The notes under the pieces: generated by a model | Told to the model about the DNA's origin: nothing | The model's database searches: none | Seen by the model: only the letters and a program-made list of their open reading frames with translations | Origin: Armatimonadota bacterium | Lineage (GTDB): Bacteria; Sysuimicrobiota; Sysuimicrobiia; Sysuimicrobiales; Sysuimicrobiaceae | NCBI GenBank assembly: GCA_025059775.1 | Contig: JANXCW010000002.1 | Location: 1 to 64,000, forward strand | Direction: 5' to 3' | Length of the DNA: 64,000 nucleotides | In this document: positions 1 to 7,191 of the stretch, in pieces | How the letters are laid out: each line of letters begins with the position of its first letter | Position numbering within the stretch: position 1 is the first letter of the stretch | Made by a program: the position numbers and the translations under genes

Positions 1-57
1 TCCCCCCACCACCACGCACCGCCGACCCCGTAGATCCAACATCACCGGATAGTACAC
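1..57 (-). CDS. Siroheme synthase N-terminal domain (precorrin-2 dehydrogenase), partial
   Basis: Only the first 19 codons lie in the window; the rest continues past position 1. The reading starts at a GTG at 57, 4 nt after the hemD stop, behind a GGGAGGGAT Shine-Dalgarno. It translates to a short YYPVMLDLRGRR leader followed by CVVVGG, which is the typical opening of the Met8/CysG Rossmann domain that oxidises precorrin-2 to sirohydrochlorin with NAD+. An alternative ATG lies at 42. The position directly after uroporphyrinogen-III synthase and in the sulfite reductase operon fits a role in making the siroheme cofactor. Whether a ferrochelatase or methyltransferase domain follows cannot be seen. 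Confidence 0.72.
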   Translation of the reverse strand, partial: MYYPVMLDLRGRRCVVVGG

Positions 58-61
58 CCCT

Positions 62-862
62 CTATCCCTCCCGCCTGTACCTCCGCAGGGCCTCGATGAG
101 CCGCCCCATCTTGGGATGTTCCGGCTCCACGCCCACCCGCACCCCCCGCGCCACCAGGGCTTGGCGCGACACCGGCCCTACCGCAGCCACGGTCACGCGG
201 CCCTGGAGAGCTTCCCGCAAGGCCTCCGCCCATCCCATCTCCTCCGCCACCCGGAAGAGGTGGATCACCTGCGGCCGGCTCGTCACCACCGCCGCCCAAA
301 ATGCACCTTCCACAAGGCCCCGCACGGCCTCCTGGAGCGGGCGGAGATCCGCGGGAAGCACCCAACGATAGGGTTGGACATCCACCACCTCGGTGCCGCG
401 CCCTGTCAGGTGGTTCCGGAGGGCCTCGTTGACTTCCCCGTAGTGCTGGACGAAGACCACGCGGTTCTGAAGCTCTACGGTGTCCAAGGTCGCACACAGC
501 TCCGCGGTGGTGTACGGACTGGGGGCAGAAAGCGATGGATGGATTCCCCACCGTCGGAGCACCGCGGTGGGCTTGGGCCCTCGAACCGCGATGGGCACGG
601 CCCGCAGAGCCTCCAGGTACGCCTGCCCGAGTCCGAGGCGGTCCGCAAGCCGGTGCAGCCGCTCCGCTCCGGTACCGGTCTGCAGCACCACCCAGTCCAC
701 GCCTCGAACGCACAGCCGCTCCAGCGGCTTCCGAACTTCTTCCGGATCCGCGTCCGCCTCCACCACCGCGGGAACGCACACGGGCTCCCACCCTTCCCGC
801 CGTATGAGGTGGACGAGGACTTCCGGCATCCGCGACTCAAGCACGAGCACCCGCCTGTCCAC
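62..862 (-). CDS. hemD: Uroporphyrinogen-III synthase
   Basis: A 266-residue protein predicted to cyclise hydroxymethylbilane to uroporphyrinogen III, the branch point for heme, siroheme and cobalamin. HemD sequences diverge strongly, so the call rests on overall length, alternating Rossmann-like segments and the C-terminal signature around VAAVGPVSRQALVARG followed by a short HPKMGRLIEAL segment, as is usual in this family. The GTG at 862 is chosen because it follows a GGGAGG ribosome site and matches the usual N-terminus; longer in-frame readings run into cysC. It overlaps the 3' end of cysC by 26 bp and precedes a siroheme synthase, so in this operon its product is probably channelled to siroheme for sulfite reductase. 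Confidence 0.8.
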   Translation of the reverse strand: MDRRVLVLESRMPEVLVHLIRREGWEPVCVPAVVEADADPEEVRKPLERLCVRGVDWVVLQTGTGAERLHRLADRLGLGQAYLEALRAVPIAVRGPKPTAVLRRWGIHPSLSAPSPYTTAELCATLDTVELQNRVVFVQHYGEVNEALRNHLTGRGTEVVDVQPYRWVLPADLRPLQEAVRGLVEGAFWAAVVTSRPQVIHLFRVAEEMGWAEALREALQGRVTVAAVGPVSRQALVARGVRVGVEPEHPKMGRLIEALRRYRREG

Positions 863-1871
863 TGGGCATCCTCCCGTAGCCTCGCTCCGCCAGCAGCGCC
901 AGCACCCTCTGGGCGCTCGCCTCAGGCGGCTCACGGTCCGTATCCAGCACCAGATCCGGAGCCTCCGGAGGTTCGTAGGGGTCGCTCACACCGGTGAAGT
1001 TCTGGACCTCGCCCCGCAGGGCCTGGGCGTACAGGCCCTTGGGATCCCGCTCGACGAGCACCTCCAACGGGCAGCGCACGTACACCTCGAGGAAGTCGCC
1101 GATGCGCTCCCGGGCCTCCCTCCGGCCCTCCCGGTACGGGGAGACCAGGGCCACCAGCACCACCACCCCGTGGCGGACCAGCAGCTCCGCCACGTAGGCC
1201 ACGCGGCGGATGTTCTCGAGGCGGTCCTCCCGGGAGAACCCGAGGTCGCGGGAGAAGTGCTGGCGCACTACGTCTCCATCTAGGATCTCCACTGGGTGTC
1301 CTTGGGCGCGCAGGCACTCGGCCACGCGGTACGCGATAGTAGTCTTTCCGGAACCCGGAAGCCCAGTGAGCCACACGCAGATGCCCCGAGGTGAAGGGGT
1401 GCTCCTCCCTTCCCCCACGGTAAGGCTTTCCACCTGCACGCCGTCCGCCCGTACGGCCAGGGTCAATCCGAGGCCGTCGGCCTGCAGGGTCACGGTGAAG
1501 TGACCCAGAGTCCGCATCGCTACCCGGACGGCGTCCAGCCGCAGGCCCCGCAGGGCCTGAAGGACCTGGTTCACTCCCTCCAGCTGGGCCTGCAGCGCTT
1601 GCCCCCGAGGCGTACGCAGCAGGAGATCGGTCCAGAGGCGCTCGCCCTCTGCGCGGCCGAGAGTCCGGGCCCGTCCCGTTTGCAGCACCATGACCGCAAG
1701 CCCTTCCAGCAGCTCCACGAGTTCGCCCGGAACCGTTCCTGCCCGGACGTGTTCCACCAGCTCCAGCAGCCGGGAGCGCTGGGGCTCCCGCGCGGCCCGG
1801 CTCAGGGCTAGCGCCTCCTCGGCGACCAGCCGGGTCTCCTCCTCCGTCAGGGGGATGCCTGCCTTGGTCAT
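837..1871 (-). CDS. cysC: Adenylylsulfate (APS) kinase with an extra N-terminal domain
   Basis: Residues about 163-344 form a standard APS kinase, which phosphorylates APS to PAPS with ATP. Visible are the Walker A motif GLPGSGKTT at 170-178, the DGDVVR segment, the ENIRRV segment and a family-typical C-terminus. The first ~160 residues are not part of the known kinase fold. They contain helical Leu/Ala/Glu/Arg-rich stretches and a short beta-rich patch before residue 160; I do not recognise the domain. APS kinases are usually about 200 residues, so this is a fusion. The ATG at 1871 overlaps the cysH stop (ATGA). Coexistence with an iron-sulfur APS reductase makes PAPS non-essential for reduction, so the kinase may serve sulfation or APS homeostasis (inference). 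Confidence 0.88.
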   Translation of the reverse strand: MTKAGIPLTEEETRLVAEEALALSRAAREPQRSRLLELVEHVRAGTVPGELVELLEGLAVMVLQTGRARTLGRAEGERLWTDLLLRTPRGQALQAQLEGVNQVLQALRGLRLDAVRVAMRTLGHFTVTLQADGLGLTLAVRADGVQVESLTVGEGRSTPSPRGICVWLTGLPGSGKTTIAYRVAECLRAQGHPVEILDGDVVRQHFSRDLGFSREDRLENIRRVAYVAELLVRHGVVVLVALVSPYREGRREARERIGDFLEVYVRCPLEVLVERDPKGLYAQALRGEVQNFTGVSDPYEPPEAPDLVLDTDREPPEASAQRVLALLAERGYGRMPSGQAGARA

Positions 1872-2686
1872 TCCGCCCGCCCTCCCACGGGCTCGGACGC
1901 CACACCGTGGGCTTCCTTTAGGATGGCGTGGGCCTCGTGTTCGAACCCACCGGTCTCGATGGGGCAATGGATGCCGCACTCCTTGGGTGCTCCCACCTCC
2001 CACCACCACCGGCCCGCTCGGTCGTCCTCGCCCCGCTGGATCGGCCGGGTGCAGGGGTCGCAGCCGATGCTGGTGTAGCCTTGCTCGTATAGGGGATGGA
2101 TGGGAACGCCGTAGCTCGTGAGGTACTCCCACACCTCCTCCTTGGTCCAGTCCGCGAGCGGATTCACCTTCACGATGCCGTCGTGGTCGTGGTCCAGCTC
2201 CACCTTGCGGATATTGGCCCGGGAGGCCCACTGCTCCCGGCGCAGGCCCGTGATCCACGCATCGAGCCCCTCCAGGGCCCGCACGAGAGGCCGCACCTTC
2301 CGGATCTGACAGCACAGCAGCCGCAGGGGTACGGACCGGTAGAAGAGATTTACGCCGTGCCGCCGCACCATGGTCTCCACCTCCCGGTAATCTGGGAAGA
2401 GCACCTCGAACCGGGCCTGCGGGTAGTGCTCCCGCACCCGGTCCATGAAGGCGTAGGTGGCTTGCGGCAGCCGTCCTGTGTCCACAGTGATCACCCGGAC
2501 ATCCGGCCGGATGCGGGAAGCCATGTCCAGGATGGCCATCCCCTCCGCCTGGAAGGCGGTGACCACCGCCACCCCATCTTCGAAGGTATCTAAGGCCCAG
2601 GCGATCACCTCTTGCGGCTCCCGGTCGTCCAGCTCGATGGCGATCTCTCCGATCTCCAGGTCGTCGAAGGTCACCCGCCGCGACAT
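1868..2686 (-). CDS. cysH: Adenylylsulfate (APS) reductase, [4Fe-4S] type
   Basis: A 272-residue thioredoxin-dependent reductase of the CysH family that converts APS (or PAPS) to sulfite and AMP. Cys125-Cys126 together with Cys209-x2-Cys212 form the four-cysteine set that binds the [4Fe-4S] cluster in assimilatory APS reductases and is absent from enteric PAPS reductases. The catalytic ECGIHC motif is at 236-241. The PP-loop-like N-terminal half contains the VDTGRLP segment. It sits between the sulfite reductase fusion (18 nt gap, GGAGGTGG ribosome site) and cysC (4 bp overlap). The cysteine pattern predicts APS as substrate; the neighbouring kinase means PAPS cannot be excluded. Confidence 0.93.
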   Translation of the reverse strand: MSRRVTFDDLEIGEIAIELDDREPQEVIAWALDTFEDGVAVVTAFQAEGMAILDMASRIRPDVRVITVDTGRLPQATYAFMDRVREHYPQARFEVLFPDYREVETMVRRHGVNLFYRSVPLRLLCCQIRKVRPLVRALEGLDAWITGLRREQWASRANIRKVELDHDHDGIVKVNPLADWTKEEVWEYLTSYGVPIHPLYEQGYTSIGCDPCTRPIQRGEDDRAGRWWWEVGAPKECGIHCPIETGGFEHEAHAILKEAHGVASEPVGGRAE

Positions 2687-2704
2687 TCCGCCACCTCCTT
2701 GCCT

Positions 2705-4636
2705 CTAGCCGCCCGAAAGGGCAGGCAGAATGGTGAGCTCCTGTCCCGCGCACAGGGGGGTATCGAGCCCCGCGAGCCCTCGGATGTCCTCCTCGTCCAC
2801 GAAGAGGTTGATACCCGGATGCACCTGGCCGTCCGGGGCGAGGAGATGGGGGGCGAGCTGTGGGTACTGTGTCCTCAGGACCTGGAGGGCTTCCCGCACC
2901 GTCCTGGCCTCCACCTCCACCCGGTCCGCACCGCCCGTGAAGGGGAGGAACATGCCCGGAATGCGCACCACAGGCCGCCGCGGAGCCTCTTCCTCCCCGA
3001 CCAACCGGCCCAGGGCAAGGGCCTGCAGGGCGTCATCGGTGTGCGCGTCCACGAAGTCCCGGAAGGTGTACCCGTCGCCATGTCTGGCCCGCTCCCGCAG
3101 CCACGCCTCCACCAGGCGTCCCACCACCTCCGTGATCTGATCTTCGGGGATGCGGCGCAGGATCGGCTTGCCGATGGCGGCCCGGCTTCCCAGTCCCCCG
3201 CGCAGGCACACATCGTATGCCTCCACCCGCACGCCCTTGGTGGGGTGCTGCGTGGTGGTTCCCTGCAGTCCGATGTCTCCCACCCAGTGGTGGGCGCAGG
3301 CGTGTGGGCAGCCGTCCATGTAGATCCGCAGTTCCTCCACGGCCTTCCCGAACCGCTGCTCTAAGGTCTCCAGGATCTGCTGGAGCTTCCCCTTGGTCTC
3401 CGCCACCGAGTAGTTGCAGAACTGGTGATCCGTGCAGGCGGTGGACCGACCGTAGAGTTTGTTGCGGTGCGGATCCAGATGAAACCGCCGCAGCCGATCC
3501 ACAAGCCATCCCAGGCGCTCTTCGGAGACACCGGTCACGAGGATGTTCTGCATGCGGGTAAAGCGTGCATCTCCGCCGAACTCCCCCACGAGCTCACCCA
3601 AGGCCACCAGTTGATCTCCCCGTACCCACCCCATGGGCACCGGAATCCCCACGTAGACCAGCCCCTCCTGCTTCTGCGGGTGGATGCCAAGGTGGTCCGT
3701 GTCCTGCAGGGGTGGAGGAGCCGAACCGTCCTCCAGCCTGTGGCCCAGGCGTTCCTCCACCATGGCCCGCACCTTCTCCGGGCCGTAGTCATCCACCAGG
3801 AACTTGATGCGAGCCTTGGCGCGGCTCAGGCGGTAGCGCAGGTTGTATTGCCAGGTGTCCGTGATGGCCCGCAGGACCTCTACGACCCCCTCGACGGGCT
3901 CCGCAGGTACGAACACACCGAGATCCCGTGAGAGGCGGGGGGTGGCGGAGAGTCCTCCGCCCACCCGCACGGCGAAGCCCCTCCGTCCGCCCTTGAGCAC
4001 GCCTACCAGGGCCACGTCGTGGATCTCGGGGGCGTTGCACTGGGCGGGGCAGGCGCTGATGGTGTACTTGTGCTTGCGAGGGAGGTTGCTGTATTCGCGG
4101 TTTCCGTAGAAGAAGCGGGCCACCGCTTCCACTACAGGCCGTACGTCGAACAGCTCCTCCCGATCCACACCCGCCACGGGGCAGCTGGTGATGTTGCGTA
4201 CCGTATCCCCCTCTCCGCCCACGGTGGTAAGGCCACACGCCTGGATCTCCGCGAGCACCTCTGGAAGTTGCTCTAGCCGCACCCAGTGCAGCTGGATCCC
4301 CTGCCGTGTGGTCAGTTCCCCGTAGTTGCGGCCGTACTTCTGGGAGATCCGGCCTACGGCGATTAACTGGTCCGGCGTGATGCGGCCGCCCGGAACCTTG
4401 ATGCGGACCATGAAGGTGCCGACCTTGGGCTTGTCGTGGGTAAGGCCCCACCAGTTGAGCCGCACGATGTCCTCTTCGGGGATGGCCTCATAGCCCCGCG
4501 CGATGAGTTCCGGCAGCTCGTGGAGGATGTCGAGGGGGAACTTCTCCTGCTTGAGCCGCTCGATGGAGTTCCGTTTGAGCACAAGATCCCAACCCACTTC
4601 CGTCGCCTGTCCAATCCCTGGAATCTGGGCCACCAT
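2705..4636 (-). CDS. Siroheme sulfite reductase fused to a C-terminal MoaD/ThiS-like sulfur carrier
   Basis: Residues 1 to about 545 are a ferredoxin-type nitrite/sulfite reductase: two half-repeats and the siroheme/[4Fe-4S] ligands Cys401-x5-Cys407 and Cys443-x3-Cys447. It should reduce sulfite to sulfide with six electrons. After a short linker, residues ~555-643 form a beta-grasp domain resembling the MoaD/ThiS sulfur carriers: a PFTGGADRVEVEA start, a TVREALQVL helix, a GINLFVDEEDI strand, and a last LTILPALSGG ending exactly on Gly-Gly before TAG. A terminal Gly-Gly is what E1-like enzymes adenylate and convert to a thiocarboxylate. Operon position makes sulfite the substrate rather than nitrite. 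The E1-like partner and any protease are not in the window. Start ATG at 4636 follows GGGGGAGATCC. Confidence 0.9.
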   Translation of the reverse strand: MVAQIPGIGQATEVGWDLVLKRNSIERLKQEKFPLDILHELPELIARGYEAIPEEDIVRLNWWGLTHDKPKVGTFMVRIKVPGGRITPDQLIAVGRISQKYGRNYGELTTRQGIQLHWVRLEQLPEVLAEIQACGLTTVGGEGDTVRNITSCPVAGVDREELFDVRPVVEAVARFFYGNREYSNLPRKHKYTISACPAQCNAPEIHDVALVGVLKGGRRGFAVRVGGGLSATPRLSRDLGVFVPAEPVEGVVEVLRAITDTWQYNLRYRLSRAKARIKFLVDDYGPEKVRAMVEERLGHRLEDGSAPPPLQDTDHLGIHPQKQEGLVYVGIPVPMGWVRGDQLVALGELVGEFGGDARFTRMQNILVTGVSEERLGWLVDRLRRFHLDPHRNKLYGRSTACTDHQFCNYSVAETKGKLQQILETLEQRFGKAVEELRIYMDGCPHACAHHWVGDIGLQGTTTQHPTKGVRVEAYDVCLRGGLGSRAAIGKPILRRIPEDQITEVVGRLVEAWLRERARHGDGYTFRDFVDAHTDDALQALALGRLVGEEEAPRRPVVRIPGMFLPFTGGADRVEVEARTVREALQVLRTQYPQLAPHLLAPDGQVHPGINLFVDEEDIRGLAGLDTPLCAGQELTILPALSGG

Positions 4637-4648
4637 TGGATCTCCCCC

Positions 4649-5818
4649 CTAGCGCACGCGCTCCACGGATCGCCTTTGGATCTGGACGAAATGCTCCAAT
4701 AGGATGCGGGCCACCTCCGGCCGCATCACCTGCGGCGGCGGGAACTGTCCCGCGCGCAGAAGCTCCCGTACCCAGGTGCCGCTGGGGTTCACCCGAGCCT
4801 CCGGCGGGTGCGGGCAGCTGCGCTCCGTGGCCATAGCGTCGCACCGCCGGCAGTAGAAGGCCTCCCCGAAAAAGAGAGGCGTAATCCCGATGGCCTGCGG
4901 ATCGAACCGATCAAAGATGCGGTGAGCTGCATACGGCTCATAGAACCCACCCACACCCGCGTGATCCCGGCCGATGAGGATGTGGGTGCACCCGTAGTTC
5001 TTGCGCACGAGCGCGTGGAACACCGCCTCCCGCGGCCCCGCATACCGCATGGCCGCGGGGAACGCCGCCAGAAGCACCCGGTCTCGGGGATAGTACTCCT
5101 CTAGCAACGCTTCGTAGGTGCGCAGACGCACCAGGGGTGGGAGGTCGTCCTCCTTCGTCTCCCCCACGAGCGGGTGCAAAAAAAGCCCATCCGTCACCTC
5201 CAGGGCGCACTTCTGCAGGTACTCGTGGGCCCGGTGAATGGGATTGCGGGTCTGGAAGGCGGTCACCGTACGCCACCCCACCTGTGTGAAATACGCCCGG
5301 GTCTCCGCGGGATCCCGCTCGAGCCCAGGAAAAGCACGGGGCGGTCGGTCCAGGAGCCAGATCTCCCCGCCCGCCACCCATGGAGACTCCCGCAGCAGCC
5401 GGGCCACGCCTGGATGCCTCCGGTCCGTGGTGCCGAAGACCCACCGAGCTTCCTCCTCCAGGTCCCGTCGGTAGATCTCCTCCACCTCCATCACCGCCAA
5501 GATCCCTCCAGCTCGCAGTGTGAGCCGATCGCCCCGGCCCGCGCGGCGGGCCAGCTCCTCCGGGATCGGCAGGGTGATGGGCAGAGTCCAGGGGAGACCG
5601 CAGGGTAGGTGCATCTCGCGCACCACGGACCGATACTCCTCCTGCGGCATGAACCCTCGCAGGGGGCTGTAGGCCCCCGTGGCGATGAGCACCGCGTCCG
5701 CGGCCTCCTTGGGTGCAAGAGCCACTGCGGGAAGGCGGCGGATCTCCTCGCGCAGGATCTGCGCGCGTTCTCCCTGCACCGTGCGTTGGACCAGCTCTCC
5801 ACCGTGCGGCGCGATCAC
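4649..5818 (-). CDS. sat: Sulfate adenylyltransferase (ATP sulfurylase)
   Basis: A 389-residue monofunctional Sat that makes APS and pyrophosphate from sulfate and ATP, the first step of the pathway. Diagnostic motifs are QTRNPIHRAHEYLQ, the HPLVGETKEDD segment and GRDHAGVGGFYEPYAAH. Length fits the bacterial/archaeal Sat family rather than the CysD-CysN heterodimer. The start is a GTG at 5818 behind a strong CCGGAGGTGG site. It is the first gene of the operon, 12 nt before the sulfite reductase fusion, and is preceded by a sigma70-like promoter and a roughly 217-nt leader, so expression is probably controlled at this point. Confidence 0.96.
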   Translation of the reverse strand: MIAPHGGELVQRTVQGERAQILREEIRRLPAVALAPKEAADAVLIATGAYSPLRGFMPQEEYRSVVREMHLPCGLPWTLPITLPIPEELARRAGRGDRLTLRAGGILAVMEVEEIYRRDLEEEARWVFGTTDRRHPGVARLLRESPWVAGGEIWLLDRPPRAFPGLERDPAETRAYFTQVGWRTVTAFQTRNPIHRAHEYLQKCALEVTDGLFLHPLVGETKEDDLPPLVRLRTYEALLEEYYPRDRVLLAAFPAAMRYAGPREAVFHALVRKNYGCTHILIGRDHAGVGGFYEPYAAHRIFDRFDPQAIGITPLFFGEAFYCRRCDAMATERSCPHPPEARVNPSGTWVRELLRAGQFPPPQVMRPEVARILLEHFVQIQRRSVERVR

Positions 5819-6035
5819 GGGGCCACCTCCGGATATGGCAACACCCTTCCCCGGGCAGGGCCTATCTCCTGCACCGTCCAGGAGAGGGAGTCAGGGAATG
5901 CTATTCGACCGACTCAGAGGGGATCGCGGAAGGGATCAGGTGCCCGCCAGCCTACAGGCACAGATCACCTTCCGCCCAGGACAGATACACTGGCAACGGT
6001 AGAGGCAGGGATCGATCCATCGCAGTTCCATGGCT
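5819..6035 (-). promoter_or_regulatory. Structured 5' leader of the sulfate-assimilation operon
   Basis: About 217 nt separate the predicted transcription start (near 6035) from the sat GTG, and I see no open frame in them. On the minus strand the leader holds an 8-bp stem GCGGAAGG/CCTTCCGC (arms near 5969-5976 and 5923-5930) enclosing a GTGCC/GGCAC hairpin, then a GAGTC/GACTC pairing and a CTCCTG/CAGGAG hairpin close to the ribosome site. There is no terminal U-run, so any control would more likely act on translation. It does not match SAM-I, TPP, cobalamin or Moco consensus elements that I can recall. Function is inferred only from position. Confidence 0.45.
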
Positions 6036-6041
6036 AGGTTT

Positions 6042-6070
6042 ACTGTACGTAAGGAACGATATCCCGTCAA
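6042..6070 (-). promoter_or_regulatory. Promoter of the sat operon
   Basis: The minus strand reads TTGACG, 17 nt, then TACAGT: a near-consensus sigma70-type -35/-10 pair with ideal spacing. The -35 is at 6065-6070 and the -10 at 6042-6047, giving a start near 6035. It lies just beyond the end of the GcvT-like remnant and drives toward sat. Confidence 0.6.
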
Positions 6071-6103
6071 GCAGGAACTCTGCTCCAGGAGAACCAGGAG
6101 GTG

Positions 6104-6376
6104 CTACCGGGCCCCCACCGTCGTCCGGTACTGGCGCGCGGCCTCCGAGTACGGAGCGGGTCCCACGGTGGCGCGGATCTCCACCTGTGTGTGGCGCTCC
6201 ACCGTCGGTTTCTTGGTTCCTCCCCCCTCTTCCCCCCATACCACCACAACCTGAGTACCAGGTCGGCTGTACCGCACATCCACCACGCCCAGGGACAGCA
6301 CGGCCCGCTCGTTCGCGCTGTATCCGGTGTACTTGGAGAACCCGATGATGTCCCCGTGCTCGTTCAGCGCCTCGCC
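6104..6376 (-). pseudogene. C-terminal remnant of a GcvT/LigM-like aminomethyltransferase-family gene
   Basis: About 90 codons up to the stop at 6104 match the C-terminal domain of GcvT-fold demethylases related to vanillate O-demethylase. Recognisable pieces are GFSKYTGYSANERAVLSLG, VVVVWGEEGGG and KPTVERHTQVEIRATVGP. Upstream of about 6376 the same frame turns into arginine/proline-rich antisense of the neighbouring plus-strand ORF and has no family resemblance, so the catalytic N-terminal three quarters are gone. There is no start codon with a ribosome site at the homology boundary. It lies back-to-back with another truncated gene, which suggests one deletion removed the ends of both. Confidence 0.72.
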
Positions 6377-6414
6377 CTGTTCGGATCCTCCGCGAACACG
6401 CTGCCTCCGGAGCG

Positions 6415-7191
6415 TTGGGCATGAACCGAAGGGAAGAGGCCCGATCCGCCCGCGAAGCTTGGGCGCTCCTGGATCGGCTGGGGCTTGCCGCACACGTCCA
6501 CGAGGTCGCCGCAACCCTCCCCTTCGGTCTGCTACGCCTGCTGGAACTCGCCCGCGCCCTGGCCCTCCGTCCCCGACTCCTGCTGCTGGACGAGCCGGCC
6601 TCCGGGCTCGGCGGAGAGCAACGAGGGGAGCTGGCACGACTTATCCGGGAGATCCGCGAGGAGGGCGTGACGGTGGTGCTGGTGGAGCACGGCGTGGAGA
6701 TGGTGCTTCAGGCGGCGGACCGCAGCGTGCGGGATAATCTCCTGCTGAGCGGGTTCGGACGGGGGCTACCGCGATCCCGGATGGAAGAGCGACTGTGCTT
6801 AGTGTATTCTCTCTTTCCAGTGCTGGCTGAGCGTCAGCGGGCCCAGGCCCGATCCCTCTCCGGGGGCCAGCAGCAGATGCTGGCTATCGGACGGGCCCTG
6901 ATGAGTGAACCGTGTGTACTCCTGATGGACGAACCACTGCTGGGACTTGCCACTCTCATCATCTCGGAGCTGCTAGGTCTCCTCCAGCAGTTGTGCGCCG
7001 AGGGGCTCTCGGTGGTCCCGGTGGAGCAGAACGCTCGAGCGGCTCTCTCCGTGGCGAACCGGGCGTATGTCCTGGAACGGGGACAGATCGTCCAGAGCGG
7101 CCCCGCTTGGGATCTACAGGCGGATCCCGCAGTGCAACGGGCCTACCTGGGTGGTCCCCTCGGGCTTGAGACATCCCGAGAGGAGCCTTAA
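6415..7191 (+). pseudogene. In-frame deletion chimera of LivG and LivF ATPases
   Basis: The 258-codon frame joins two ABC ATPase pieces. Residues ~4-103 match the C-terminal half of LivG (helical LLDRLGLA region, degenerate signature LPFGLLRLLELARAL, Walker B LLLLDEPASGL, switch EHGVEMV). From SVRDNLLLSGFG onward the sequence is the second half of LivF (signature SLSGGQQQMLAIGRAL, Walker B VLLMDEPLLGL, EQNARAALSVANRAY). Both Walker A motifs and both N-terminal halves are missing, so it cannot hydrolyse ATP as an ordinary subunit. The TTG at 6415 or ATG at 6421 lacks a clear ribosome site. It converges on the intact livF with a 4-bp overlap. The open frame has survived, so it may be recent. 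Confidence 0.8.

Noticed and set aside
837-2753. A single 638-residue fusion of CysH-like and CysC proteins
   Set aside because: The upstream half of that frame is a shadow of cysH; CysC begins at the ATG at 1871 that overlaps the cysH stop.
5819-6035. SAM-I riboswitch in front of sat
   Set aside because: Expected by context, but the conserved SAM-I core (GAUGAA and GCAACC elements with flanking stems) is not present, and there is no terminator.
5952-6422. A 156-codon minus-strand frame upstream of sat
   Set aside because: Its sequence is a frame-shifted reading of the GcvT-like remnant and has no family resemblance; the remnant is in another frame.
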